64,000 nucleotides of DNA, from contig NZ_AJYQ02000093.1 in the NCBI RefSeq assembly GCF_000287055.2, forward strand, positions 26,159 to 90,158, written 5' to 3'. Below, in pieces: positions 20,013-30,466 of the stretch. Both the position numbers and the translations under genes were made by a program. Position 1 is the stretch's first letter, and every line of letters starts with the position of its first letter. The notes under the pieces were generated by a model that saw nothing but the letters and a program-made list of their open reading frames with translations, made no database searches and was not told where the DNA came from. The DNA comes from Vibrio genomosp. F10 str. ZF-129 (lineage in GTDB: Bacteria > Pseudomonadota > Gammaproteobacteria > Enterobacterales > Vibrionaceae).

Positions 20013-20558
20013 GTGGAATTATTTTTTGCCTCCGACTTACACGGAAGCTTGCCAGCAACGAAACGAGTACTTGAACAATTTGAACAGTCAGGTGCTACCA
20101 CTTTGATTTTACTCGGGGATACGCTAAATCATGGCCCTAGAAACCCAGTACCAGAGGGTTACGCGCCTTCAGAGGTGGCTGTGTTATTAAATCAGTATGC
20201 AGATTCGATAATTTCGGTTAGAGGCAATTGTGATAGTGAAGTTGATCAAATGCTATTGGACTTTCCAATGATGACGGACTACTCGTGGGTCTTAATGGAG
20301 TCTGGGCAGAGAATGTTCATTACGCATGGGCACCTTTATAATTCGAATAAACGCCCACCCTTAAAAGAAAATGACATCCTTGTTCATGGGCATACACATA
20401 TTCCTGTTGCTGAAAAACACGGAGATATCGTTGTATTTAATCCGGGCTCGGCAACTTTCCCTCGAGATGGTTACCCAGCAAGCTTTGGCCGCTTAAGTGA
20501 CGGAGTACTTCAAGTCGTGAGCTTTGACGGAGAGATTCTTTCACACTATCAAGATTAA
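20013..20558 (+). CDS. yfcE: Phosphodiesterase YfcE
   Basis: Metallophosphoesterase of 181 residues, matching E. coli YfcE in size. Metal-ligand motifs: FASDLHGS, LGDTLNHGP, RGNCDSEVD, ITHGHLY and HGHTHIP. The start codon is GTG (20013) with CAGGAG upstream; the frame has no better ATG. It lies 33 bp after the CBS gene and may be co-transcribed with it. The natural substrate is not known; E. coli YfcE hydrolyses artificial phosphodiesters. Confidence 0.93.
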   Translation: MELFFASDLHGSLPATKRVLEQFEQSGATTLILLGDTLNHGPRNPVPEGYAPSEVAVLLNQYADSIISVRGNCDSEVDQMLLDFPMMTDYSWVLMESGQRMFITHGHLYNSNKRPPLKENDILVHGHTHIPVAEKHGDIVVFNPGSATFPRDGYPASFGRLSDGVLQVVSFDGEILSHYQD

Positions 20559-20611
20559 AAATATCAACGTCAATAATATTTTTTGTAATCAGAACGATGC
20601 AAAACAAAAAA

Positions 20612-20631
20612 AGGGAGACAGAAGTCTCCCT
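20612..20631. terminator. Terminator between yfcE and toxS
   Basis: AGGGAGAC pairs perfectly with GTCTCCCT around a 4-nt loop. On the minus strand it is followed by a run of T, so it best serves toxRS; yfcE is convergent. Confidence 0.88.
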
Positions 20632-20655
20632 AATCAGCACAACAGTAACAAGGAA

Positions 20656-21180
20656 CTAGTTAGTAAAAAGAACGGTTGAACCGTGATTCAAACTGGTCAG
20701 CAACAGTGTCTGTTTATTGACAATATCAATGCGGCGGCTTTGTCTTGCTTCCATCTTGAACAGTTGTGTAATCAGCTTCAATTGCTCTTCAGTAAAGTCT
20801 TTGGTTTGCGCTGAAGAGACATCCTTAAATTCCTTTGGTGATACTAAAAGGTAATTGTCACTGATATCCCATTCACCGGTTTCTGAGATATTGATCATGA
20901 CGATGTTATCACTTTCTTCAACGATCAAGCGTACCAGTGACACTCGGATGTAAGTCCCGTTTGGTAGGTATTTTACATTGGAATTGACTTCAGCTCGGCG
21001 TAATGGGCCAACGGAATCACCGGCGATATGAGATACCTCTGTGATTAATCGAGACTGCCACTCGTGAGAAGTAAGGACTTGCTCAACTTTGAGGTCACTT
21101 CCCCAATATAACCAAGCGCTAAACAAAGCAGATATTGCGAGAATAATAGTCGTGATTTTCTGAGTCATGATCTTATTCAT
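20656..21180 (-). CDS. toxS: ToxS, ToxR accessory protein
   Basis: Periplasmic, membrane-anchored partner that stabilises ToxR. With the ATG at 21180 it is 174 residues, close to V. cholerae ToxS (173). An in-frame ATG at 21189 would lie inside toxR. An N-terminal transmembrane helix (about residues 8-27) is followed by the family motif WLYWGSDLKVEQVL. TAATG overlap with the toxR stop implies translational coupling. Confidence 0.94.
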   Translation of the reverse strand: MNKIMTQKITTIILAISALFSAWLYWGSDLKVEQVLTSHEWQSRLITEVSHIAGDSVGPLRRAEVNSNVKYLPNGTYIRVSLVRLIVEESDNIVMINISETGEWDISDNYLLVSPKEFKDVSSAQTKDFTEEQLKLITQLFKMEARQSRRIDIVNKQTLLLTSLNHGSTVLFTN

Positions 21181-22049
21181 TATAAACACACCTTGTTAAT
21201 ATCAGGGTTTTTCCAAACAATACGAACGGTTTTGTTGTTGCTAGACTGCTCAACAGTGTGAATGTAATTGAGTATCACTTGCTCATTTTGACCACCCGTA
21301 GCAATAACTTTAATGGGGGTTAACTCGTCTTTATGTTGGTTTAAGTAGCTGTTTACACATAGTTCCAGTGATGGAAGCCATTGTGAAAGGTCTGGATGAT
21401 TGAATGGCGTTATCACCGGGACATCTTGATAAACCGCTAATTCTCTAAATTTAGACTCACTTGGTGTCGTGAAAAGCACCACCATCAATGGCAGAGCCAT
21501 CGCCAATAGAAGCAGTAATTTAGGAATCAACTTTGAAGGTGTAGTGAGTTTGACGTTAGGTTCTACACCGAGCGCACTGACTGTATTTTCATTGGCATTA
21601 GGAACCTGTTTTGATTCTGCAATCGCTGACTCTGAAACATCAGGTTCTGACATTGGTTTTTCTTCAATGTTAAATGACGTCACTTCTTTTGATGAAGCAA
21701 GTACTGTGGTTGCTTTCACGGAGCAGATCAGTTGATAACCGCGCTTGGGGACGGTTTTTACGAATAGCGGTGATTTTGTTGAGTCCTTCAACATTTTTCT
21801 TAGCGTAGAGATCGCTTGAGTGAGACTCGAATCATCTACCTCAAAGCCTTGATCTCGCCAAACAAATTCATGCAATTCATGGCGAGTAATCACTTCATTT
21901 GGGCGTTCGCACAGCAGTAATAGAATACGGCTTTCATTACTGCCTAAACGCACTAGGTCAGTATCGCTCTCGTTATCTACTAATGAGTTGTTATTTGGGT
22001 CAAAAGTAAATCGGTCTGCAAGGATAAACTTTGTGCCTATATTGCTCAT
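21180..22049 (-). CDS. toxR: ToxR transmembrane transcriptional regulator
   Basis: One-component membrane regulator of 289 residues. It has an N-terminal winged-helix OmpR-like DNA-binding domain (1-110; SNESRILLLLCERPNEVITR, TVPKRGYQLIC), a variable acidic linker, one transmembrane helix (about 180-200, PKLLLLLAMALPLMVVLFTT) and a periplasmic domain. The periplasmic domain has two cysteines (LELCVNSY and C-terminal KVCL), which form the redox-sensing disulfide in other ToxR proteins. It controls outer-membrane porins and stress genes in vibrios. Divergent from htpG, the conserved Vibrio arrangement. Confidence 0.96.
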   Translation of the reverse strand: MSNIGTKFILADRFTFDPNNNSLVDNESDTDLVRLGSNESRILLLLCERPNEVITRHELHEFVWRDQGFEVDDSSLTQAISTLRKMLKDSTKSPLFVKTVPKRGYQLICSVKATTVLASSKEVTSFNIEEKPMSEPDVSESAIAESKQVPNANENTVSALGVEPNVKLTTPSKLIPKLLLLLAMALPLMVVLFTTPSESKFRELAVYQDVPVITPFNHPDLSQWLPSLELCVNSYLNQHKDELTPIKVIATGGQNEQVILNYIHTVEQSSNNKTVRIVWKNPDINKVCL

Positions 22050-22205
22050 TGGACTCTTCTTAATTAGACAAGTTATTAGGGGAAAACAGTGAGTTTGAAT
22101 GTCAATGACTGAAACATCAAAGTTATGATTTTAGTTTCTTTGATAAGTTTCGACAGTAGGATAAACAAAAATGATAAAAAAAACAGTGTTTTTATGGTTT
22201 TTGAC

Positions 22206-22233
22206 CTTGAATTTACAATTGTCATCCTCATGT
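22206..22233 (+). promoter_or_regulatory. Sigma-32-type heat-shock promoter of htpG
   Basis: CTTGAAT (22206-22212), 13 bp, then CCTCATGT (22226-22233). These match the heat-shock consensus CTTGAAA / CCCCATNT at 6 of 7 and 6-7 of 8 positions. It lies about 60 bp before the htpG start. Confidence 0.78.
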
Positions 22234-22291
22234 TAACTATCAATTGCCCCTTAGTGGGTTGTACATAAATGATAAGAGTCACGGAGCTAAT

Positions 22292-24196
22292 ATGAGCGAG
22301 ACGTTAACAAGCAATAAAGAAACACGCGGCTTTCAGTCTGAAGTAAAACAGCTACTTCACTTAATGATTCATTCTTTATATTCCAATAAAGAAATCTTTC
22401 TAAGAGAGCTTATCTCTAATGCCTCTGATGCTGCAGACAAATTGCGCTTTCAAGCACTATCAGATTCAAATCTGTACGCTGGTGACGCCGAACTAGGGGT
22501 TAAGTTATCCTTTGATGTAGCAGCGAACACATTGACGATTTCTGATAATGGTATCGGTATGACTCGTGACGATGTCATTGAGCATTTGGGGACTATTGCC
22601 AAATCAGGCACCGCTGATTTCTTCTCGAAGCTTTCAGAAGACCAAACAAAAGACTCACAGTTAATTGGTCAATTTGGTGTTGGTTTTTACTCAGCTTTCA
22701 TCGTGGCAGACGCGGTCACTGTTCGTACTCGTCGTGCTGGTCTTGACTCTGATCAAGCCGTTCAATGGCACTCTGCTGGCGAAGGTGATTACACCATTGA
22801 AGATATTACTAAAGAGACTCGCGGCACGGATATTGTTTTACATATGCGTGATGAAGGTAAAGAGTTTCTTTCAGAATGGCGTTTACGTGATGTCATCAGC
22901 AAGTACTCTGACCATATCGGAATCCCGGTTTCTATCTTAACTGTGGTTAAAGATGAAGAAGGCAAGGAAACCGAAGAAACGAAGTGGGAGCAAATCAATA
23001 AAGCTCAGGCACTGTGGACTCGCAGTAAATCGGATATTTCTGATGAAGAGTACCAAGAGTTTTACAAGCATGTGTCGCACGACTTTGCCGATTCCTTGCT
23101 GTGGAGCCACAACAAAGTAGAAGGTAAAAACGACTATACTAGCTTGTTATATATCCCGGCTAAAGCCCCTTGGGATATGATGAACAGAGACCATAAATCA
23201 GGTCTGAAGCTCTACGTTCAACGTGTCTTTATTATGGATGACGCAGAGCAGTTTATGCCATCTTATTTGCGCTTTACTCGTGGCTTGATTGATTCGAATG
23301 ATCTACCGTTGAATGTCTCGCGTGAAATTCTACAAGACAACAAAGTGACTCAATCACTGCGTAATGCTTGTACCAAGCGGGTTTTAACAATGCTAGAGCG
23401 TCTGGCTAAGAACGACGAAGAAAAATACCAAAGCTTCTGGAAAGAGTTTGGTTTGGTTCTAAAAGAAGGCCCAGCAGAAGATTCAGCCAACAAAGAGAAA
23501 ATTGCAGGCTTATTGCGTTTTGCTTCAACAGAAGTGGATTCTTCCGATCAAACGATTGGTCTTGCGGCGTATGTTGAGCGCATGAAAGAAGAACAAGATA
23601 AGATCTACTACCTAACGGCTGATAGCTATGTAGCGGCAAAGAACAGTCCTCACCTTGAGCAATTTAAAGCGAAAGGTATTGAGGTTATTCTTATGTCGGA
23701 TCGCATTGATGAGTGGTTGATGAACTACTTAACGGAATTTGATGGTAAGCAGTTCCAGTCAATTACGAAAGCAGGTCTTGATTTGAGCAAATTTGAAGAT
23801 GAAGCAGAGAAAGAGCAACAAAAAGAGACGGAAGAAGAGTTTAAGTCGGTTGTTGAGCGTACTCAAGCTTACCTTGGCGATCGTGTTAAAGAAGTCCGCA
23901 CAACGTTTAAGCTTGATACTACGCCTGCCGTTGTTGTGACGGATGATTTTGAAATGGGTACTCAGATGGCGAAGCTGCTCGAAGCGGCAGGCCAAGAAGC
24001 GCCTCAAGTTAAATACATCTTTGAACTGAACCCTCAACACGATCTTGTTAAGCGCATGGCTGATGAAGTCGATGAGCAAGCGTTTGGTGGATGGGTTGAA
24101 GTGTTGCTAGGTCAAGCAATGCTTGCGGAAAAAGGCTCAATGGAAGATCCATCTCAGTTTGTCGGTGCGATCAACAAGCTTTTGACTAAGGTTTAA
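22292..24196 (+). CDS. htpG: HtpG, Hsp90 chaperone
   Basis: Cytoplasmic ATP-dependent chaperone of 634 residues from the ATG at 22292 (preceded by GGAGCTA). The frame is open 16 codons further upstream but that part is not family-like. The N-terminal GHKL ATPase domain shows [29 protein letters not shown] and [11 protein letters not shown]. The middle domain has the arginine-bearing [11 protein letters not shown], followed by the C-terminal dimerisation domain. Divergent from toxR. Confidence 0.98.
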   Translation: MSETLTSNKETRGFQSEVKQLLHLMIHSLYSNKEIFLRELISNASDAADKLRFQALSDSNLYAGDAELGVKLSFDVAANTLTISDNGIGMTRDDVIEHLGTIAKSGTADFFSKLSEDQTKDSQLIGQFGVGFYSAFIVADAVTVRTRRAGLDSDQAVQWHSAGEGDYTIEDITKETRGTDIVLHMRDEGKEFLSEWRLRDVISKYSDHIGIPVSILTVVKDEEGKETEETKWEQINKAQALWTRSKSDISDEEYQEFYKHVSHDFADSLLWSHNKVEGKNDYTSLLYIPAKAPWDMMNRDHKSGLKLYVQRVFIMDDAEQFMPSYLRFTRGLIDSNDLPLNVSREILQDNKVTQSLRNACTKRVLTMLERLAKNDEEKYQSFWKEFGLVLKEGPAEDSANKEKIAGLLRFASTEVDSSDQTIGLAAYVERMKEEQDKIYYLTADSYVAAKNSPHLEQFKAKGIEVILMSDRIDEWLMNYLTEFDGKQFQSITKAGLDLSKFEDEAEKEQQKETEEEFKSVVERTQAYLGDRVKEVRTTFKLDTTPAVVVTDDFEMGTQMAKLLEAAGQEAPQVKYIFELNPQHDLVKRMADEVDEQAFGGWVEVLLGQAMLAEKGSMEDPSQFVGAINKLLTKV

Positions 24197-24207
24197 TACC
24201 AAATGTA

Positions 24208-24239
24208 GTAAAAAAGCTCGCTTTGGCGAGCTTTTTTAC
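24208..24239 (+). terminator. htpG intrinsic terminator
   Basis: Fourteen-bp perfect stem (GTAAAAAAGCTCGC with GCGAGCTTTTTTAC) and a TTTG loop, 11 bp after the htpG stop. Confidence 0.95.
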
Positions 24240-24419
24240 TAATTGTCCTTAGAATCGTCGAAAAGACGTAACTTTTGTTTATTAAGGACGTAAACGTTAT
24301 CGTGCTGAGCCATTCTTTAGTCGTAATTCAGTCCGAACGTAAAAAAATATGTTAATATGCTCGACTGAGTAATCGGTTATATGCACGGATACTCATCTAA
24401 ACAACACTGTTTTAAAACC

Positions 24420-24492
24420 TTATACCGAAACTTATCGTTGCGACTGCGCTAAACGGTTAACCGATTTAGTGACACTGTGAGCTTCGGTATAA
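24420..24492 (+). promoter_or_regulatory. Nested inverted repeats upstream of adk
   Basis: An outer 10-bp perfect inverted repeat (TTATACCGAA at 24420-24429 with TTCGGTATAA at 24483-24492) encloses a 21-bp near-palindrome (24449-24469, CTAAACGG/CCGATTTAG around TTAA). The adk start follows 27 bp later with its own AGAGGA site. It may be a structured mRNA leader or an operator pair, or a small mobile repeat. The rest of the 323-bp htpG-adk gap holds only the htpG terminator and presumably the promoter. Confidence 0.6.
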
Positions 24493-24507
24493 ATCATTTA
24501 TTTCTAA

Positions 24508-25164
<657 letters not shown>

Positions 25165-25187
25165 TTGACAAGTTATTTGATATAGTG

Positions 25188-25215
25188 AAGCGACCTTTAT
25201 AAGGTCGCTTTTTTT
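25188..25215 (+). terminator. adk intrinsic terminator
   Basis: AAGCGACCTT pairs with AAGGTCGCTT, then a T-run. It lies 23 bp after adk and 60 bp before hemH. Confidence 0.92.
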
Positions 25216-25274
25216 GATCCGTATTGGAGCGATAAGCGTAAACAAGCAGACACACATTAACGATAAGCTGGGTT

Positions 25275-26240
25275 ATGGAAAATACAAAACAGGGCATTTT
25301 GCTCGTGAATTTAGGGACACCGGATGCCGCTACGCCAAAAGCAGTGAAGGCATTTTTATCTGAGTTTTTACATGATCACCGTGTGGTTGATATGACCCGC
25401 TGGTTATGGTGCCCTTTGTTGCATGGCATTATTCTTCCTGTCCGTGTACCTAAAGTCGCTAAATTGTATCAATCGGTATGGATGGAAGAAGGCTCGCCTT
25501 TGATGGTGCATTCTTGCAGACAAAAAGAACGCTTAGAGGCCGCGATAGGTATCCCGGTCGAACTTGGTATGACCTATGGCAACCCGAGTTTAAAGTCGGG
25601 CATAGAATCTCTTCAAGAACGAGGCGTGGATGACATCCTTGTCCTTCCGTTGTATCCGCAGTACTCAGGAACCACGACAGCGGCTGTGAGCGATGGTCTA
25701 TTGAAAGCCTTTAAGGGAGCAGCCCGCATTCCTCAGTATCGTTTGACCACCGATTACCACGATCATCCACAATACATTAAAGCGCTTGCTGCCACGGTGA
25801 GAAAGAGTTGGCAAGAAAACGGTCAAGGCGATTACTTACTTTGTTCCTACCATGGAATACCAAAGCGCTATGCCGATAATGGCGATGTTTATCCTCAGCA
25901 TTGTTTAACCACCACCAAATTGTTGGCGCAAGAACTCGGGTTAAATGAAGAGCAAATAGGGCACACTTATCAATCGCGTTTTGGACGAGAAGAGTGGTTA
26001 CAACCGTACACTGACAAAACCCTTGAACAGCTGCCAGGAAAAGGCATTAAAAAGCTGGATATCGTTACCCCTGCTTTTGCCTCTGATTGTTTAGAAACAT
26101 TAGAAGAAATTTCAGAAGAGTGTAAAGAGATCTTTGTTGAAGCCGGCGGAGAGCATTTTCAGTACATCCCATGCTTAAATGATTCGGATGAACATATCGA
26201 GTTATTGCAACAGATTGTAAAGACACAATTTACCCTTTAA
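25275..26240 (+). CDS. hemH: Ferrochelatase
   Basis: Inserts Fe2+ into protoporphyrin IX, the last step of haem synthesis; 321 residues. Family cues are [16 protein letters not shown] at the start, [15 protein letters not shown], the catalytic histidine in [10 protein letters not shown], and [15 protein letters not shown] with the conserved glutamate. The ribosome-binding site is weak. A short inverted repeat overlaps its stop (26230-26249). Confidence 0.97.
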   Translation: MENTKQGILLVNLGTPDAATPKAVKAFLSEFLHDHRVVDMTRWLWCPLLHGIILPVRVPKVAKLYQSVWMEEGSPLMVHSCRQKERLEAAIGIPVELGMTYGNPSLKSGIESLQERGVDDILVLPLYPQYSGTTTAAVSDGLLKAFKGAARIPQYRLTTDYHDHPQYIKALAATVRKSWQENGQGDYLLCSYHGIPKRYADNGDVYPQHCLTTTKLLAQELGLNEEQIGHTYQSRFGREEWLQPYTDKTLEQLPGKGIKKLDIVTPAFASDCLETLEEISEECKEIFVEAGGEHFQYIPCLNDSDEHIELLQQIVKTQFTL

Positions 26241-26288
26241 AAGGGGTAAGATAGACTTAAAATAAATAGAAAAAGCTGTTGGTAAATT

Positions 26289-26786
26289 ATGAAGCGTTGG
26301 TATCTTCTGTATTGTAAAAGAGGTGAGCAGCAACGAGCGAAACTGCACCTTGAAAATCAAAATGTCGAGGTCTTTTACCCAGAAGTTGAGGTGGAAAAAA
26401 TCACCCGAGGTAAAAAGGCGGTTAAGAAAGAGCCACTTTTTCCATCTTATATGTTTGTTCGTTTCGATTTTGAGGCCGGGCCGTCGTTGACAACCGTTCG
26501 ATCGACTCGCGGTGTGGTGGATTTTGTTCGTATGGGTAACCACCCACAAGAGGTGCAAGGGGATCTGATCTATACGCTGAAACAGTTAGAACAAGATAAC
26601 TGCGAAGTCCAGTCACTTAATCTTCCTGAAAAAGGCGACATTATTGGGGTAGTGGGTGGTCAATTCGCAGGAATTGATGCCATTTACCAAGAGTCAGATG
26701 GTGAAGCGCGATCGATATTATTAGTGAAAATGATCAGTAAAAAGGTTCCAATTAGTATTGCTAATAAAGATTTAGATTTGCAATAA
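26289..26786 (+). CDS. rfaH: RfaH transcription antiterminator
   Basis: NusG-paralogue of 165 residues that travels with RNA polymerase and boosts long, ops-containing operons. The N-terminal NGN domain (MKRWYLLYCKRGEQQRAKLH, PLFPSYMFVRF) and the C-terminal KOW-like domain (from about 110) agree with RfaH rather than NusG in length and sequence. No ops element was noticed inside this window. It stands alone between hemH and asnB. Confidence 0.93.
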   Translation: MKRWYLLYCKRGEQQRAKLHLENQNVEVFYPEVEVEKITRGKKAVKKEPLFPSYMFVRFDFEAGPSLTTVRSTRGVVDFVRMGNHPQEVQGDLIYTLKQLEQDNCEVQSLNLPEKGDIIGVVGGQFAGIDAIYQESDGEARSILLVKMISKKVPISIANKDLDLQ

Positions 26787-26812
26787 ACACAGTTCATGCG
26801 GAACAGTGAAAT

Positions 26813-26840
26813 AAAAAAGGCACCGAAAGGTGCCTTTTTT
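26813..26840. terminator. Bidirectional terminator between rfaH and asnB
   Basis: Perfect 12-bp stem (AAAAAAGGCACC with GGTGCCTTTTTT) capped by GAAA. Suits both convergent genes. Confidence 0.95.
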
Positions 26841-26861
26841 ATGAATCAGATTCTATTGTGA

Positions 26862-28526
26862 TTAGTAAGAATCGTTATGCACGGCTTTAACAGCACGTCC
26901 AGATGGGTCTGCGCAGTTCTTAAAAGACTCATCCCATTCAATTGCTTTTGCAGATGAACAAGCAACGGATGGGCCACCTGGTACACATTCTGCTGCTGAT
27001 TCTAGTGGGAACAACTCTTCAAAGATTTCACGATAAGCGTAACCTTCTTTTGTTTGAGGTGTGTTGTATGGGAAGCGGAACGCTGCTGTTTCCATTTGCT
27101 TGTCTGTGACGTTAGCATCAGCTGTTGCTTTTAACGTATCAATCCAATCATAGCCTACGCCATCAGAAAATTGCTCTTTTTGACGCCAAGCAATGGCTTC
27201 TGGTAAGTAGTGCTCAAAGCACTCGCGTAGGATGTGTTTTTCCATCTTACCGTTGCCACACATTTTATCCTCTGGGTTTAAGCGCATTGCCACATCGATA
27301 AACTCTTTATCCAAGAATGGTACACGGCCTTCAACGCCCCATGCTGCCAACGACTTATTGGCACGCGCACAGTCAAACATGTTCAGAGCTAAAAGCTTAC
27401 GTACTGTCTCTTCATGGAACTCTTTCGCGTTAGGCGCTTTATGGAAGTATAAGTAGCCACCAAAGATTTCGTCTGCACCTTCACCTGACAGCACCATCTT
27501 AATGCCCATCGCTTTGATCTTTCTTGCTAATAGGTACATGGGTGTTGAGGCGCGAATCGTGGTGACATCGTATGTTTCAATGTGGTAAATAACGTCACGA
27601 ATCGCATCAAGACCTTCTTGAATAGTGTAGGTCATCTCATGGTGAACGGTACCAATTTGATCGGCAACCTCGCGAGCGGCTTTTAGATCGGGCGCACCTT
27701 CTAGTCCAACCGCAAAGGAGTGCAGTTGCGGCCACCATGCTTCAGACTGACCATCATCTTCAATACGCATTGCGGCAAATCGTTTGGCGACTGCTGAAGT
27801 AATCGAAGAATCAAGACCGCCAGATAACAGTACTCCGTATGGGACGTCAGTCATTAGTTGGCGCTTAACCGCGGCTTCTAAAGCTTCAGTTAACTCTTCT
27901 TTGCTGGTTGAGTTACCCTGGACTGCTGCGTACTCATTCCAATCTCTAGTGTAGTAACGCTGAGGTTCAGAGTCTGCTGAACCGTAGTAACAACCAGGAG
28001 GGAATTCACTCACGGTTTTACAAACGGGTACCAATGCTTTCATTTCTGATGCTACGTAGTAGTTACCGTGTTCGTCGTAACCTTGATAAAGAGGAATGAT
28101 ACCAATGTGGTCACGTCCAACTAAATATTGGTCTTTTTCTTCGTCATATAATACAAACGCGAAAATACCATTTAACTCTTCTAGTAGCTCTGAGCCGTAT
28201 TCTTGGTATAGCGCCAGAATGACTTCACAGTCAGAGTCGGTTTGAAAGTCGTATTTGCCTTCGTAACGTTCACGGATCTCTTTGTGGTTGTAGATCTCTC
28301 CATTGACCGCAAGTATGTGTTTTTTATCATGGCTATAAAGAGGCTGAGCTCCACTATTTAATCCCACAATGGCTAAGCGTTCATGCGCTAGAATCGCGTT
28401 GTCCGATGCATAAATACCTGACCAATCAGGGCCTCGGTGACGTAATTTTTTAGACATCTCTAGTGCCACGGGACGAAGCGAACTAGCGTCGCTCTTAATA
28501 TCTAATATGCCAAAAACTGAACACAT
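26862..28526 (-). CDS. asnB: Asparagine synthetase B (glutamine-hydrolysing)
   Basis: Makes asparagine from aspartate, glutamine and ATP; 554 residues. The N-terminal glutaminase domain starts MCSVFGI with the nucleophile Cys2 and has RHRGPDWSG. The synthetase domain carries the PP-loop SGGLDSS and later LSGEGADEIFGGY. Length and both active sites agree with E. coli AsnB. Confidence 0.97.
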   Translation of the reverse strand: MCSVFGILDIKSDASSLRPVALEMSKKLRHRGPDWSGIYASDNAILAHERLAIVGLNSGAQPLYSHDKKHILAVNGEIYNHKEIRERYEGKYDFQTDSDCEVILALYQEYGSELLEELNGIFAFVLYDEEKDQYLVGRDHIGIIPLYQGYDEHGNYYVASEMKALVPVCKTVSEFPPGCYYGSADSEPQRYYTRDWNEYAAVQGNSTSKEELTEALEAAVKRQLMTDVPYGVLLSGGLDSSITSAVAKRFAAMRIEDDGQSEAWWPQLHSFAVGLEGAPDLKAAREVADQIGTVHHEMTYTIQEGLDAIRDVIYHIETYDVTTIRASTPMYLLARKIKAMGIKMVLSGEGADEIFGGYLYFHKAPNAKEFHEETVRKLLALNMFDCARANKSLAAWGVEGRVPFLDKEFIDVAMRLNPEDKMCGNGKMEKHILRECFEHYLPEAIAWRQKEQFSDGVGYDWIDTLKATADANVTDKQMETAAFRFPYNTPQTKEGYAYREIFEELFPLESAAECVPGGPSVACSSAKAIEWDESFKNCADPSGRAVKAVHNDSY

Positions 28527-28630
28527 ACAACTTCCTTTTAAATTTTATTTAATCTGTTAATAGCAATTTGCCATTTTGATTAAGAAAAGCAACTCTATTA
28601 GAGAATAAAAATGAGAAAAAGACGATAGGG

Positions 28631-28676
28631 TTAGAAAAAATCCACCAAAAAATCAATATTGATGGATTTTTTCTAA
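28631..28676. terminator. Terminator between the antiporter gene and asnB
   Basis: Fourteen-bp perfect stem (TTAGAAAAAATCCA with TGGATTTTTTCTAA) enclosing a small palindrome (ATCAATATTGAT). On the minus strand it would end the antiporter transcript. Confidence 0.75.
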
Positions 28677-28704
28677 TAAATGGTTGGAGAGCAGCCATTA
28701 GCTA

Positions 28705-28725
28705 GCGAGATACCGTGTATCTCGC
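28705..28725. repeat. Nine-bp hairpin after the antiporter gene
   Basis: GCGAGATAC pairs with GTATCTCGC around a CGT loop, about 29 bp past the antiporter stop. No T-run follows; it may add to the terminator next to it. Confidence 0.6.
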
Positions 28726-28753
28726 CAAACATGAAATGAACAAGAGAGTAAGA

Positions 28754-30343
28754 TTACTCTGGTTTGTTGAATACCGGCTTTAGTTGGTCGCACACATGAC
28801 GCGCAAAACCACTGCCTGCTTCATTATAAATATTAAAAGCGGCATCTACGCCATTTTCAACCAAGATATCGAGTTGATCTGAGTACTCTGCGATCGCAGC
28901 GATTTGGCCTTGGAAGTTTCGGCTTTGAAGCTGTTGTAAAGCGATTTGGTTACCTTGGTGGTGAGGCATCGCTAATAGAACCAACTTCACATTGGCGGTA
29001 TCTAATATTCTTTCCCAGAAGTCTGGATCCGTCGCGTCTCCTGAAATCACATTTCTTCCTTCAGAGCGATGTTCTAACGCTGCTTCTTCTTTGACTTCAA
29101 CACCTAAGCTAACCTTCCCATAGCGTTTAATCAGCTCATCGTATGCCCCAGATCCGATACGGCCCATTCCAAGGATGAGTATCTGAGCGTTACCTGGATT
29201 AATCAGCTGATCGCGTTTATGAAGTTTCTCGGCGGTGTGCTCTTTTAACCAACCCGCTGAACGTTGATAAATAGCGTGGCCGTTTCTATTGATAGGAGCC
29301 GCAACAATAAATGATAAAGAGATAGTTAAGGCTAATGCAACGAGAATATCGCCTGACATCCAACCCATTTGGAAGGCCAATCCACCGACAATCAGGCCAA
29401 ATTCACTAAAGTTAAACAAAGATAATGAGGTTAATAGAGACGTTCGGACTCTAAATTTGTAGGCCTTAAGAACGAGGAAGTAGAGAATTCCGTTAATGGG
29501 TAGCAGCAGCAAAAACAGAAGTGATAAAACAACGGCTGATAGCGTGGGTTGCGCGGAAAGCCCGATGTTTAAGAAAAAACACACCAGTAAAAGCTCTTTA
29601 ATGTTAAAGAGTGATTTAGACAGTTCGGAGGCTTTCTTATGACCAGCCAGCAGCATGCCTAAAAGAAGCGCACCAAGATCCGGTTTGACGCCGACTAAAT
29701 TAAAGAGACCGGCACCAACGACAAGGCCAAAGAAAATGCCACACAGTACCAGCATTTCCCCGTGTCCCACTTTATCGAGTATTGTGTAAAACAGTGGCCT
29801 TAAAAAAGGCAACACGAATAATGCAATAGCATACCACTCTGGGATTTTCCCTGTTGATACGGTAAGGAAAATGACCGCGAAGATATCTTGCATAACCAAT
29901 ATACCGATCGCAATCGTGCCGTATGTCGAGTTCAATTCCCCTTTTTCTTGCAGTGTTTTGACCGCAAAAACGGTTGAGGAGAACGAGAGAGCAAAGGCAA
30001 GTAAAACAATATGTTCAAGCGGCATGGTTGCGATGCTTGAAATGCCCAGATATTTGAATATCAGTAGAGCGACACTAAACAGCAGCGTTGAGAGTAAATT
30101 GTGAACGGTGGCCCCAGCCCAAATTTCTTTGGAGAGTAGGATCTTAATATCCAGTTTTAAGCCAATAGTAAACAGCAGTAAAGTAACACCCAGATCGGCA
30201 AGCGTAATAATGGTTTCATTACTTTGAAAGCCGAACGCATGAAGACCAAAGCCCGCTAATAAGAAACCAACTAAAGGGGGAAGGTTGAGCTTAAGAGCGA
30301 TAAAGCCAGCAAAAAATGCGGCGGAAATTAAGATGATGTCCAT
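28754..30343 (-). CDS. KefB/YbaL-type cation:proton antiporter
   Basis: CPA2-family membrane protein of 529 residues. A hydrophobic N-terminal part (about residues 1-360, a dozen or so helices; LPPLVGFLLAGFGLHAFGF, LALSFSSTVFAVKTL) is followed by a cytoplasmic RCK/TrkA-N domain with a Rossmann motif (ILILGMGRIGSGAYDEL, about residue 390). Probably potassium or sodium/proton exchange gated by a nucleotide. The exact substrate cannot be read from the sequence. It follows nagC on the same strand but is separated from it by a terminator. Confidence 0.88.
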   Translation of the reverse strand: MDIILISAAFFAGFIALKLNLPPLVGFLLAGFGLHAFGFQSNETIITLADLGVTLLLFTIGLKLDIKILLSKEIWAGATVHNLLSTLLFSVALLIFKYLGISSIATMPLEHIVLLAFALSFSSTVFAVKTLQEKGELNSTYGTIAIGILVMQDIFAVIFLTVSTGKIPEWYAIALFVLPFLRPLFYTILDKVGHGEMLVLCGIFFGLVVGAGLFNLVGVKPDLGALLLGMLLAGHKKASELSKSLFNIKELLLVCFFLNIGLSAQPTLSAVVLSLLFLLLLPINGILYFLVLKAYKFRVRTSLLTSLSLFNFSEFGLIVGGLAFQMGWMSGDILVALALTISLSFIVAAPINRNGHAIYQRSAGWLKEHTAEKLHKRDQLINPGNAQILILGMGRIGSGAYDELIKRYGKVSLGVEVKEEAALEHRSEGRNVISGDATDPDFWERILDTANVKLVLLAMPHHQGNQIALQQLQSRNFQGQIAAIAEYSDQLDILVENGVDAAFNIYNEAGSGFARHVCDQLKPVFNKPE

Positions 30344-30369
30344 ACGATTTGATTGTTATCCTCAATGAC

Positions 30370-30394
30370 AAAAAGGCTGTGAATAATCACAGCC
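30370..30394 (-). terminator. nagC intrinsic terminator
   Basis: GGCTGTGA pairs with TCACAGCC around a 4-nt loop (30375-30394). On the minus strand it is followed by TTTTTG. It lies 72 bp past nagC. Confidence 0.88.
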
Positions 30395-30466
30395 ATAAAG
30401 TGTACATCAATTAGTTATAGAAGAAGAAGTTTTGTGCTCAGTTCTGCAGGTTTGTTGTCAGCTGGC

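Noticed and set aside
24420..24492. Integron attC (VCR) site near adk
   Set aside because: The repeat lacks the attC core sites and no cassette or integrase is nearby.
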